The notes below the pieces were generated by a model, which was given only the letters and a program-made list of their open reading frames with translations, was not told the origin of the DNA and did not search any database. This document shows, one piece after another, positions 1 through 10,776 of a stretch of 64,000 nt of DNA. This DNA is from Zopfochytrium polystomum (Eukaryota > Chytridiomycota > Chytridiomycetes > Chytridiales > Chytridiaceae). Each line of letters opens with the position of its first letter. The stretch's first letter is position 1. The position numbers and the translations under genes were made by a program. The stretch lies in NCBI GenBank assembly GCA_025765615.1, contig JAIVFJ010000002.1:372001-436000 (forward strand), read 5' to 3'.

Positions 1-3000
1 CCAGGAAGGAGTTGATGATCTTGAGCTTATGTAAGTGTGAAGCCGCAGCAGGAGCTTGGACATTGGATAGGGTCTCTTGTCCCAGAAGATCTCCTCTTGG
101 ATTGAAGCCATAGGTTGCAAAGAAAGGAGATAGCTGGGTGCTTGAGTGGAGAGAATTGTTGAGAGCAAATTCTGCCAGTGGAAGGAGGGTGGGCCAATCA
201 TCCTGTTGATAGCTGACATAGCACCTCAAATACTGCTCCAGAGTCTGGTTTGTTCTTTCTGTTTGTCCATCAGTCTGAGGGTGATAAGCAGTTGACAGTT
301 GAGACTTGATTCCAAGGGCTGCTGTGAGTGCTTTCCAAAATTGAGATCTGAACTGTGGTCCTCTGTCACTGATGATTGACTGAGGCAGCCCATGGAGCCT
401 GAATATGTGCTGCAAAAACAGGTCTGCTGTTCCTTGTGCATCTATATTCTCAGTGCAGGGGATGAAATGGGCCAACTTTGTCCTTCTGCAGATGACAACA
501 AGGATAGAGTCAAATCCATGGGATGGGGGCAGTTTCACAATGAAGTCCATGGATATTGATGACCAAGGGCTGATGGCAATTGGGAGGGGCTCCAGAAGTC
601 CATAGGGCTTGTGTCTGCTGGATTTGTTTCTTTGACAGGTTTCACAGCTGCTGACATAGTTCTTGATGTACTTCCTCATGCCTGGCCAGTAGAAGTCTCT
701 GGAAACAAGCTCATATGTCTTGTGCTCTCCTGGGTGTCCAGCTGTTGCTGCATCATGCCTTGTCTTGAGTATCTCAAGTTTTTCCTCTTCTTGGCTGATT
801 TGAATCTTGTGAGGCTTGGGGTCCTTGGAAATAGCATAGGCCCACACACTGTCAGGAAGCAATGAAAGGTGTGTCTTGGATGGTGGGGTGAAACCATCTC
901 CCCCTTCAGGTGCAAGGTCTGTTCTTCTTGACAGGGCATCAGCCACAGTGTTAAGGTGGCCAGGAGAATAGCACAGCTTAAAGTCATACTCAGAGAGCAG
1001 TTCAGCCCACCTGGCATGCCTCTGCTTGAGCAACCTCCTTGCCCTGAAGAAGGTGAGGTTCTTGTGATCAGAATAGACAGAGATGCCTTTAGAACCAGCC
1101 AAGTAGTGTCTCCAGAATTTGAATGCTTCCACAATTGCAAGCAACTCCTTGTCATGGACTGTGTAGTTACACTCAGCACTGTTCAGCTTCCTGGAGTAAT
1201 ATGCCACTGGATGCAGAGGAGCAGAGGGGTCCTGAGAGCTTGGCTGGGACAGAACAGCGCCAAGGGCATAGTCTGAGGCATCAGTTTCCAAGGTGAAGGG
1301 AAGCAAGGGATCCACATGCTTAAGGAGTGGTGCACTTGTGGTTGCTGTCTTAAGAGCTAGCCAGGCTTGCTCTGCTGCTGGGGTCCATTCAAACTTGGTG
1401 GTCTTCTTGGTGAGATCAGTGAGAGGCTTGGCTATGGCAGAATAGTTGGCAATGAAGGTTCTGTAGAAGTTGCAAAATCCAAGGAAGCTTTGAACATCCT
1501 TGATGGAATTTGGAGCCTTCCATTCAAGAATAGTTTGGATCTTGTCTGGTGCCATGGAGATCCCTTTGTCAGACACAATGAACCCCAAAAACTCAATGGA
1601 GGTCTTGTGGAATTCACACTTCTCCAGCTTTGCATAGAGGTGATGCTGTCTGAGTCTCTCCAAGACAGTCTTGACATGTCCCATATGGCTTGCAGTGTCA
1701 GATGAAAATACCAGGATATCATCCAGGTAGACAATGACAAAAAGGTCCAGAATATCCCTGAAGATGTCATTCATCATGCCTTGGAAAATAGCTGGAGCAT
1801 TGGTAAGTCCAAAGGGCATGACCAAGTACTCAAAGTGACCGTATTTGCATCTGAAGGCAGTCTTCCATTGATCCTGGGGCTTAATTCTGACCAAATTGTA
1901 GGCACCTCTGAGGTCAATCTTGGAAAATATCCTTGCATGGCTCAGTTTGTCCAGTAATTCAGAGATGAGAGGCAGTGGATAGCGGTTCTTGACTGTCATC
2001 TCATTGAGATCTCTGTAGTCCACACAGGGTCTCAGTCCCCCATCCTTCTTCTTGACAAAAAAGATGGGAGCTCCAGCTGGTGACTTGGAAGGTTGGATGA
2101 ATCCCTTGTTCAGCATTTCTTCAATGTATTCTTGGAGGGCCTTGGCTTCTGGTGGAGAGAGGTGGTACAGTGGCTTGAAAGGTGGGCTGCAAGTTTCATC
2201 CTTGAGTGGGATTTCACAGTCATAAGGCCTCTGAGCTGGTAGCAGGTCTGCCTTGGTTTTGGAAAACACATCAGCATAAGGGAGATATTCTTTTGGTAGC
2301 TTGGATGCCAGCAAAAGGTCTGATGGGTCCAGGTTGTCGTGCTCCTCAGCAGTGGGGCTTGAATTCTTGACTGGGAACTGTGATTCTTGAATCTTTGACT
2401 GAGAGTTCTGTTCTTGGCAAAGACTGTGAGCTGTGGAACTTGAATCTTGAATGTGGACTGTGAACTGTGGTACTTGAATCTTTGACTGTGGGTTCTGTGA
2501 ACAAGAGTCATGGCCATGACTGTGAGCTCTATGAGCTCTACTTGAATCTTGACTGTGAACTGTGAACTGTGGAACTGGAGTCTTGGCTCGCTGTGAATCT
2601 TGAATCAAGGGCTTGAGAGCATGAGACTTGGGGGCTTGACTTGAGTTTTGGGTGACTGTTCCAATTGGTGGAGGTTGGACTTGACCAGTGACCCAATCAA
2701 TGGCAGGGTTCTGGGCTTGCAGCCATGGTAATCCCAGGATGACAGAGAATGTGGGTGAGCCAAGGTCCAATACTTCCAGATTGACCATGGATGGTGGAAA
2801 GTCTTGGATGTGGAGGTTTAGCTTGGTTTCATGGCTGATTTCCTTGAACAGAGCATGATTGGCAAAGTGGACCTTGAGGGGTGTGGATTTCTTGATCGTA
2901 GGAATGGCACAAGACTTGGCAAGGGTGGCATCAATGATGTTGCAGGATGATCCAGAGTCTATAAGGGCCTTGGTTGTGATGGTTGACTTGGGTGAGAGTT

Positions 3001-3139
3001 GAATCTTGACATCCATGGTGAGTTGGTGGGGCTTGGAATCTGAGGTGTTTGTGGTGCTGGTGGTGGTGATGAAACAGGGGCAGCTTGGAGGAGGGTCCAG
3101 GGAATTGCCCCTCAGTGAGCCTGGACCTGGGAGTTTGGG
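1..3139 (-). CDS. pol: Pol polyprotein (protease, RT, RNase H, integrase), 3' end outside window
   Basis: Made as a -1 frameshift product of gag. In order: an aspartic protease with LIDSGSS near 2970-2950; a low-complexity Ser/Gln/Thr-rich linker (about 2650-2330); a reverse transcriptase whose catalytic box is YLDD (codons 1729-1718) within FVIVYLDDILVFSS; an RNase H with a TDASDYALGA start (about 1290) and the SDHKNLTFF motif (about 1060); and an integrase with a CHHC-type finger remnant and a D,D,E core, including the MDFIVKLPP, SDRGPQF and TDGQTERTNQTLE motifs between about 560 and 210. No stop codon lies between 3244 and 1. The C-terminus is beyond the edge. Confidence 0.93.
3094..3139 (-). 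promoter_or_regulatory. Programmed -1 frameshift signal between gag and pol
   Basis: The minus-strand heptamer CCCAAAC (3139-3133) is phased C CCA AAC in the gag frame, the X XXY YYZ form used for -1 slippage. After a 5-nt spacer, GGTCCAGG (3127-3120) pairs perfectly with CCTGGACC (3101-3094), an 8-bp stem with an 18-nt loop that contains the gag stop. Pol is in the -1 frame relative to gag and is open across this site (from 3244), so slippage here yields Gag-Pol. Confidence 0.8.
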
Positions 3140-4035
3140 TGCTTCTTCCTTGGGCAGTCCTTGACAGCATGCTCCTTGGAGCCACAGTAAAAACACAGTC
3201 CCTGCTGGGCCCTCCTTGTTTTCTCCTCTTGGCTCAGAGGACCCTTAGGAAGTGTCTCAACTGCATCCACTTGCATGGGTTCAGGAACTGTGAGAGCTTG
3301 AGGAACTGGGGTAGGTCTTGATGTAGTTCCTACTTGTCTTTGCTTCAGCCTCTTGGAGTAGAGTCTGTTGTCAATCTTGATGGCAAGGAGAATGTACTCT
3401 TCCAAGGTCTCAGGGATGTGCAGAGACTGGGAGAGCATGTCTTGGATAGACTCATGGAGACCATCATGGTACAGCTCCATCAGAGCTGCATCATTGTATC
3501 CAGAGTCTCTGGCTAGTTGCTTGAATTGGTTGGTGTAGGCCACACAAGATTGCTTTCCTTGCTTGATATGCTTGAGCTTGGATCTTGCTGTCCAAGATGC
3601 GTAGGGGTCACCAAAGGTAGCTTCCAGCCCCTCCCAGAGCTCTTGCAGGGTGGTGGGTGTGTTTGGGAGAGATCTGAACCATGATTGAGCTTGACCAGAC
3701 AGGAGGGTGCTTGTGAAAAGAACCTTGACTTGCTCACTGGGAAATCTTGAAGGTTGGAGAAGGATGACATTCTCCACAGTGGCCATGAAGTTCCTAAGGT
3801 CTTTGGCCAGCCCAGTGAACTTGTCAGGGCTGGGAACCTTGGGCTCTCTTGCTTGGTTGGCTTGAGGCAGGGGAAGAGCTTGATGTTCTTGTTGGTGAAG
3901 TTGTTGTTGAAGCTGGTGCTGCTGGTGAAGGACTTGTTCTTGAAGTTGGTGCGTCTGTCTTGAGAGGGCTTGTAATTGGTCCATAAAGGCTTGGAAGGCA
4001 GTTGCATCAGGGAAGGTGTTGTTTGGGTCAGACAT
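3112..4035 (-). CDS. gag: Gag polyprotein of the Ty3/gypsy element
   Basis: A 307-residue protein beginning about 40 bases after the LTR. The N-terminal third has a Gln/His-rich coiled-coil-like stretch (about residues 20-60). The middle is a retrotransposon Gag domain with a typical QSWFRSL motif. Near the C-terminus is one CCHC zinc knuckle with spacing CX2CX4HX4C (CFYCG...H...DC), which binds element RNA in this family. The last codons overlap the pol frame, and its TGA stop falls inside the loop of the frameshift stem. The start is the first ATG after the priming site. It would form the virus-like particle core. Confidence 0.9.
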   Translation of the reverse strand: MSDPNNTFPDATAFQAFMDQLQALSRQTHQLQEQVLHQQHQLQQQLHQQEHQALPLPQANQAREPKVPSPDKFTGLAKDLRNFMATVENVILLQPSRFPSEQVKVLFTSTLLSGQAQSWFRSLPNTPTTLQELWEGLEATFGDPYASWTARSKLKHIKQGKQSCVAYTNQFKQLARDSGYNDAALMELYHDGLHESIQDMLSQSLHIPETLEEYILLAIKIDNRLYSKRLKQRQVGTTSRPTPVPQALTVPEPMQVDAVETLPKGPLSQEEKTRRAQQGLCFYCGSKEHAVKDCPRKKHPNSQVQAH

Positions 4036-4062
4036 GATGGCAGAGAGTAGTGGGAGAGGGTG

Positions 4063-4073
4063 AAGTGAATTAT
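4063..4073 (-). other. Self-complementary primer binding site (Tf1/sushi type)
   Basis: The minus-strand 11-mer ATAATTCACTT sits at the LTR/internal boundary. Its exact reverse complement, AAGTGAATTAT, occupies 4156-4146 on the same strand, at the predicted 5' end of the RNA. In Tf1 of fission yeast the first 11 nt of the mRNA fold back to a site beside the LTR and prime reverse transcription without a tRNA. The length and placement here match that arrangement. I saw no tRNA-type primer site between the LTR and gag. Confidence 0.75.
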
Positions 4074-4184
4074 GATGTCAGGAACAGGGCAGGACAGGAC
4101 AAGGCAGACAAGGAACTGAGAGGAGTGATGATTGTATTGGAAACAATAATTCACTTGAGGGATGGGACAGGTCCCCCATCCCCC

Positions 4185-4191
4185 TTTTATA
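4185..4191 (-). promoter_or_regulatory. TATA box of the retrotransposon promoter
   Basis: TATAAAA on the minus strand, about 30 bases upstream of 4156, the position where the sequence complementary to the priming site begins. The spacing fits a TATA-directed start at 4156-4157. Confidence 0.75.
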
Positions 4192-4222
4192 CCTTTTGAG
4201 AGTGTTCCTTGTCAAGACTCCA

Positions 4223-4415
4223 AGAAAGTTCCAGAAAGAGCAATTAGTAATACAATGATACCAATGATACCAATGACAACAAGACAAGTCAGGAAAGCAA
4301 AGAAGGTTCCAGAAGGTTCCACAAGGTTCCATGAAGGAATGTTCTAGAAGGTTCCAGAAGGTTCCAGAAGGTTCCATGAAGGAATGTTCTAGAAGGTTCC
4401 AGAGGTTTCCAGAGG
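4223..4415 (-). promoter_or_regulatory. Array of perfect heat-shock-element pentamers in LTR U3
   Basis: Heat shock factor binds alternating nGAAn and nTTCn pentamers. From 4301 to 4415 the sequence can be read as 23 consecutive pentamers, of which 18 fit nGAAn or nTTCn. The block 4336-4375 is eight perfect alternating pentamers in a row; 4301-4320 and 4381-4400 each hold four more. A separate three-pentamer site lies at 4223-4237. All sit upstream of the TATA box at 4191-4185 relative to transcription of the element. HSF binding is inferred from the consensus. Confidence 0.7.
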
Positions 4416-4428
4416 GTGATTCATAACA

Positions 4429-6025
4429 CTTGGGGGTGCCCTTCTGTTTCCCCTTGCATCAGCCTGCAGCCACGCAAGTAATCAGTGCTCCAGCACTGAT
4501 CCCTCAGAGGATAGTCCCTCTGAATGTTCATTCTTTGTGTTTGAGACCACTGTTGGACAGATCAGTAGGGATACTTCGTGGACTAGGCAAGTAGTAGGGT
4601 TGAAACACCCCCTAGACAACAACCCAATAAAGTTAGTTTTAGCCTATTATTTGCTTTCCCTCACTCTAGGGCCCAGATCCCAGGGTCAAAGGAGTGCGTA
4701 TAGTCTCACAGACGTCTCTCAAGGTGGCACATCTGAGCCAACAGTGGCCAAACAGTGGCCATTGACAGTGCAGCGACGGTGTGGGCGGTGTTTGGCAGAA
4801 CTGACTGGTTAGCAGCAAGAGGAACAAGACAGACCTGAACCTATTGTAACTGTCAGTTATCGTTCTCACAATACCCATGAGAGAGCAAGACCCTGCCAAT
4901 GCAGTCCTGGGTGCTGGCTTGAGCTGTTGACAAATACTCTGAGTATTAAGTGGAACAGAAACCCGGTGTTAACAGTTTTCCTCCTCCTCTGCTCAAGCAG
5001 ATAAATATAGGAGAGGTTTTTACCCTGTGTTGGTCACGCTTGCCTGGCAACTATTACAGCGTACATATCATCATTATGTATCAATAGTTAATGACAAAGT
5101 TTTTTCTCTTTCTCTCCAAGTTGGGGAGAAGGATCACCCACAAACACACATCTCCACTTCATTCACTTCTTCCACTCACTCACTCAGAGTAGACTTACAA
5201 CTGTTTACAAAAACTCAGTAGCAGCAAGTGTGTGTACAAGAGCGACCAGCCAATGGCAGCTGTGATCTAAAGTTGCATGCAAGCCTGAGGTCACCAACCT
5301 CAGAAACCATGTGGGGCCACGATGTAATGGCTGCTGTTAACATTTACGGCATCCTTCAATGTCTTATACACAGAGAAACGAAAATCCCCTTCACCGGGGT
5401 GTTGGGTGATGTTTCCCATGACAAAGCATCATACCATCCATTATAGCTAAAATATTCCTATCTCATTCTTATTCTTTATTTTTCTCTGTTCTTCTTTGTA
5501 GGTGCAGACTTTGGTCTGGGATGGGGTTGGCAAATCAGGTATGTGTTTTGTTGCGTGTAACTTGCTTCTCTGTTCGTTTCCCTTTTCCTCTTCATTTTTT
5601 CATTTTTCTAATTTTTTTCGACATGTACTGTTGTCGTTGGGGTCCCTGTCACTCGTCTTTAATAGTACGCATCAGCTGAGAACACGAAGGCGCCAATTTC
5701 GCTGGCAAAGGGCTGTTACGGATTTGTGTTCCCGCTATTGAGGGCTTTCAGGAAGGCGTTTCCAAGTGGCGTCGAAGAACTTAATTTATTTATGTTACCC
5801 CTGCCCTGCCGATTGGGTGCTTTCAGGCAAGTTCTGTCTGTCGTCAAGGATTCCCCGCGTGGTTGCGTCCGCCTCACTGAAGAAGTTTGACCTCCAGCCC
5901 GCAAGAGCGAAAGAAAGTTCAAGTTGTGTCTCTGGGAAGGGCAAGAGTCAACCAGGCACGTGATCAGCGGTCCCAAAAACGAGATTTCGTTGTCGCAGCC
6001 ACCCTCAGGTCAACTTGAGCTGGAG
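4429..6025. other. Intergenic stretch without a supported gene
   Basis: No reading frame here has recognisable protein similarity. It holds small inverted repeats (for example around 4480-4500 and 4505-4525) and a segment from 4927 that starts TGTTGACA and has an AT-rich TATA-like stretch near 5000, resembling an old LTR but without a matching end or duplication. The last 500 bases are pyrimidine-rich and probably contain the promoter and 5' leader of the downstream channel gene. Confidence 0.5.
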
Positions 6026-9000
6026 ATGAGCGCCAGCTGGATGATGCAGGCGCTCTTCGACGGGGATGTCCCTGACCCGAAGAACCCCATGGTTACCGAT
6101 TTATCGTCTATAGGTTCGTGCGATTCAGACATGAACATGAGCGGATGGGAGGAGCTAGCGACTTCCATCGTCCTTCGAGTAAAACCATTTCTTCATTCTT
6201 CCAAAGGTGTAAAAACCGCTCTGATGACGTTCTCATCATTGGGGATCCTTTGCTTTCTTATCTTCTGTACCGTCCGCACCTTTTTCAAGGACATTTACTC
6301 ACCCAGACGATCGTTAAAGATGTAATGGATTTGCTTTTGGTAACGAATCATATCTCTCCCTGAGACTTTCACGACAGTGGTCGGCCACCTCAGCTCCCAC
6401 GCGGCTTTTTTGCATGGATTGGGACGGTCTGGTCGGCGACAGAACCTTTCATCTTGTCCACTGTGGGCTTAGACGGTGTCATGGTGGGTGCCGCTGTTTC
6501 ATGATCTACTGTACTCAACCCAGTGCCAGCTGCTCCGCTTTTTGAAGATGTCGTGCTTGCTGTTCACAGTTCTGAGCATACTGGGTCTCTCGGTCCTTGT
6601 TCCCATCAACTTTCACGCATATCGGCCTGTTTATACTCCCGAGCACCCATACGATGAAATTGCCGCTCTTCGCGAACTCACTGTTGAAAATGTTCCTCCA
6701 AACTCACCATGGCTGCGGGTCCACCTTGCCTTTACCTGGATATTTTCTTTTATTGCCTAGTAAGTCATTGGCAGTACTTTTATCACTTATACATGTGGCG
6801 CACAGCTTCTTCTTGATTGTGTATTACCGCGGCCACGTTCATCTCCGCCAGCATTATATCATGCACGTCCTACGTCGGTCCCAACTCACAAAAATCGAAC
6901 ATCGCTCCCTTATTGTTTTCGGCGTCCCAAACGAACTCCGCCACGAGGTCGACTTGGCCGCTTTTTTTGAAGGTCTTGGTGTCGGGCGTGTGGAAAATGC
7001 GGTAATCTGCCGGAAATGGTCGAAATTGCGCGAAGCTGTCCACAAGCGATTTCTCGCTTTGCAAAATCTGGAACAGATCTACAATGATGTGAAGCGAGGG
7101 AAAGGGGCAACCTGGATGTTGCTATCGCGCAGTGGTTCTACTCCAGCTCAACGTGCGCCCCCGGCCCCCAGGCCTCAACCCCGTCGTTTTTCTGCATCGG
7201 AGGCTTCCGATGACGCTTCTTTATCGGCAATCATGAGTTATCTTCAGGCTGTAGATCCACGAATGCGCCCGACAATACGAGTGCGTGCAAGCCAGGCCCG
7301 TGCTCACGAAGGCGAGGACGAAAGCTCTGGCATTTTCAGCCCTGTTTCAGCGCAAGGTCACACGGACCATACCGTCGCTGGGAAACCTTGGTGGAGGAAA
7401 GCATGGCGAACGGTGGAGGATTGGTTTGAACCGCGCGTTACAGTCGACGCTGCAAACCATTGGGCTTCTGAATACAGGATGTGGGATGCCAGAGTAACGG
7501 CACTGCGTCGCGTTCCTGAAAAGTCGCCCGCAACTGCTGTCGGTTTTGTCACTTTCGAATCCCCGCAGAGCGCTGTAAGTGTATTGATTTTCGGGGATCA
7601 ACTCACCAACTTTTCTGGGAAGGCCATCGCAGCACAGATAATTCTTCACCGCCGCCCATTCACGTGTATGGCGAAACCAGCTCCTGAGCCGAGGGATATC
7701 TTTTGGCCGAACTTGTCCTCCCGCGCTGCGGATAGCGCCATCAAATTCGTCCGGAGTGCAGTTGTCCACACTGTCTCTCTACTCATAATTCTCTTTTCGA
7801 CGTTCTTTAGTGTTTTCATCGTGACTCCTCTTTTGACCCTGAAACAACTTACAAGTCTACCGGTTTTGGGCGGATTGTTTGAGCAGCTCGGGGATCCTGC
7901 AAAGAAATTTGTGGAGCAAGTTGTTCCAATCACATTGTTTGCCACTTGGACGTCGTCTCTTCCGTCAATTCTCATTTGTTAGTGACCTCCATTTGTTTTT
8001 TTTTCGCCCGACATGTGAAAATACTGATCAAAGATTTAGTGCTGTCGCAATTCCAAGGCCTGGAAGCAGAAAGCTGGATCGACATGGCGATGTTCTCGAA
8101 GTATGCATAACCATATTTCTTGGCGCCTTAAGTTTTTTTTTTTTTCTTTTACGACAGTGTTGAACGCGTCCTATTTGCAGGTACTTCTTCTTTCTCACGT
8201 TCAACGTGCTGCTTTTCGTTGTGGGCCAAACTATTTGGTTCTCAATGAACACGGAAGTCATCAGCACGGCGTCCATCCTCGACATTTTGGGCAGCTCGAT
8301 GCCGAAGGTTCGGGCACAGGGCAAAGGAGGTGTCCTTTTTAACATTCTTTCAGTCTTCTCCATTCATGATAGGTTATGTAATGCTGCAGTCACTTGCGGT
8401 CCTACCAGCCCAATTGCTCTTGGTTGCCCCTCTCATCCTTACCTGGGTCTATCGCCACCTTCCGTGGTCCCAATCTTGGACTCCGCGAACTGTCTCCAGC
8501 GCCTACCACCCAACTCAACTCACTTCACTAAGCTATGGCATGATTTACGCCATGGCTCTCCTCGTGTTTGTGATTGGAGTCACGTACGCCGCGATCGCTC
8601 CACTAGTCCTACCGTTTTGCGCCGTTTACTTTGCTGTTGCCCACTTCATCTACAAGTATATCTTGTTGTACGTTCATACCCCGCGCTTTGAAACAGGTGG
8701 CATGCACACTCCAATGGTTACACGCCGTGGACTGTCTGGCATCGCTCTGATGCAGATCACTATGATGGCTGTTCTGGCAATTAAGTTCGGCGGCTCTGGT
8801 AACTCATCAGACCCTATCCCACCAGGCGATGGAGGCGGCAACCAAACGATTTATAACACTACTCCTGAACCTCTGGGAGGCGATAAAAACTCAGCTGGAT
8901 GGTCCGGTTACGCCCAAATGATTATTGGCATTCTCCCTTTGGTCATATTTACTCTATTTCTGCAATGGTGGATGAGTCAAGGATACGATAAACTTGTCGA

Positions 9001-10400
9001 ACACCCACCGATGGAGGAAATGGGCGAAGTCTTACGTGAAGTGAACGAACTTCGCGGGAAAGTGAAAGCTGGTGAAACCAAGCCCTCTACGGCCACGGTC
9101 CAATCGTCGCGTGGGGTTCCTGGTGTTTCCCCCCGTGGGTCTGACCACGGGGAGTCATTAAGAAGTAAGCTTATGACGGGGTTGGGCAGGTTCGGATCCA
9201 CGATAGGCACTGAACTTCGCTCGGCACACCATCCAGTATCGCCTTCGGCGACGTCCCGCTCCGTGACCACAACCACGACGACGGTGAAAATTCTTGGGAG
9301 TGGAGGCGAACAGCTTTATCACGCGGAGCAACAGGAGGTTCACCACCACGGTGTTGCATCAGCATCCTTGACTGGCAGTACCGACAAACGCCTTTTGCGC
9401 CATCGCGATTCCTACATTCTTCGGGATGATGTGGAATCTCTGTTTGAGGAGACGGTGGGTCTGGTTCAGGAACCCCCCTCCGATGACGAGGTTTCTCCTC
9501 TGCCTACCGGCTCCCGCGAAGCTTCCTCTCCAAATGCTGGTCTTCCCATTGTCGCCGCGGGAGAAGATGATGCCGACGTTGAACGACAGGAAGCACCGAG
9601 TCGCGGACCTCGAAAACGAAAGGGTCTTGTCCTAGCCAACTTTTTGCCTTCGGTGGGCTCATCCTCGTCCCACGCCAATCAGTGGTTGGAAGAGACGCCG
9701 GAGACTGACGACGTCAACGCGCCTTTGCTGAATAAAACGTATAACCCTCTTGGTCCCCAGCGGCAGTCATCGACTCCTGGAGTGGTTGTTCTTACCGCGT
9801 ATGAGCCTCCCTCCACTCGGGTCCCTGGAATTCTGGACGCGCCTGTTGACCCTTCGCCCCTCCTTGCTGGTATGATTGCGGCAGTAGAAGAAGATGAGGC
9901 CAGCGATGCAGCAGAAGAAGGAGTATCTAACGGCACTACCAGTCGCGGATGGGGCAGTGGGAGCAGCTCCTCAGCCCCTCACAGCACGCAAACGACAACT
10001 ATAGTTTTCCTGGGACGCCGGCGTGCATGATCTTCAATCCGAGACCTACTTGCACCCAGCGTTGATTGGACGGTTGCCGGTTGCCTGGTTACCGGGCCCA
10101 ACACAACCAGACCGCTTAGTTGAAGCCCGGGAGGAGCAGGTTCGCGCACAGAGAGCGCTTGTACGAAGGATTATTGGACTTCAGCGGGCCGGTGTTGCGG
10201 CAGTTGAAGGTAGAAGGGCTGAAGAGGCGGCCGCTGCCGCTGCCGCCGCAGCTGCGTCCGACGTGAACGGAGCATGGGCAGTGGACGAAGTTGGCGAAAC
10301 TGAAGGGGAGGAGATCCGACGTTTCGGTGTGACGCGCTGGGTAGCATCTTTCTTCGAAGGCATCACGAGCTGGGCTCACTTGGAAACTTCCTTCCTGTAA
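6026..10400 (+). CDS. CSC1/OSCA-family mechanosensitive calcium-permeable channel
   Basis: Joined from eight exons with introns at 6322-6377, 6484-6529, 6760-6805, 7978-8039, 8101-8180, 8308-8353 and 9923-10004; the exons sum to 1318 codons in frame. The N-terminal membrane segments lead to the family signature PRGFFAWI...GLDGVMLLRFL. A cytosolic domain follows with VGFVTFESPQSA and APEPRDIFWPNL, then the multi-helix pore domain (RSN1_7TM) with LSQFQGLEAESW. The C-terminal tail after the last helix is unusually long (about 400 residues, acidic/Ser-rich) and ends in the family motif YLHPALIGRLP. These channels sit in plasma or internal membranes and open on osmotic or mechanical stress. The start at 6026 is the likeliest of several in-frame ATGs; 5924 is a less likely alternative. 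Confidence 0.92.
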
Positions 10401-10776
10401 CACTTCCAAACACGGAGAAAAGACACTGACATGATTGGAGAATGAAACGAAAAGGGATAAAAACAGCAGGGCAAGAATAAACAAGCTATTTGAACTACAC
10501 TTCCCTGATTTATTTACGCTGCGCAGAGCAAGAAGCAAAATGAAGCAGCCCGCCCTATTTTAGGCCCTACGGCATGCTTTTGTTCGAGAAAGCATCGCTG
10601 GTTTCATCGAACTCTTCGTGGCTGGCAGAGACAGAGACAGAGAGAGAGAGAGAGATAGAGAGATGACAACATCCATGGTCGAAAGAAATTTGTAACGGAA
10701 CGCAGAATGGTCAACCCCAAGACCAAGATGGCCCGAAGTCTAGACAATTTGTGCCTGCTTCAAAAGCGTGTTTGAC
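10401..10776. other. Short intergenic region with GA microsatellite
   Basis: Downstream of the channel gene. The stretch 10627-10663 is a GA-rich simple repeat. Nothing else recognisable; it should hold the terminator of the channel gene and the promoter of the next gene. Confidence 0.5.

Larger units (their letters stand above)
1..4428 (-). mobile_element. Ty3/gypsy LTR retrotransposon, 5' half, cut by the window edge
   Basis: Read on the minus strand the order is 5' LTR (4428 to 4076), self-priming site, gag, -1 frameshift signal, then protease, reverse transcriptase, RNase H and integrase running off at base 1. This domain order is that of Ty3/gypsy (Metaviridae) elements. I followed the pol frame codon by codon from 3244 to base 1 and found no stop, and gag is also intact, so this looks like a young copy. 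The 3' LTR and any chromodomain lie outside the window, so LTR identity, target-site duplication and insertion age cannot be judged. The base next to the 5' end is 4429; the five bases 4429-4433 (CTTGG) are the candidate target duplication. Confidence 0.95.
4076..4428 (-). repeat. 5' LTR of the retrotransposon
   Basis: On the minus strand the segment begins TGTTATGAATC at 4428 and ends CTGACA at 4076, giving the usual TGT...ACA termini. It contains a TATA box (4191-4185), an upstream array of repeated pentamers, and a predicted transcription start near 4156. The alternative 3' end at 4073 (ending ATCA) is possible. Only one LTR is visible, so the borders rest on terminal motifs, the TATA position and the adjoining priming site. 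Confidence 0.8.

Noticed and set aside
1432..1770. Minus-strand ATG frame of 112 codons within the retroelement
   Set aside because: It is out of frame with the reverse transcriptase; the YLDD frame through the same bases is fully open.
4927..5055. TGTTGACA...TATTACA segment resembling a solo LTR
   Set aside because: No target-site duplication and no second copy in the window; the end is arbitrary.
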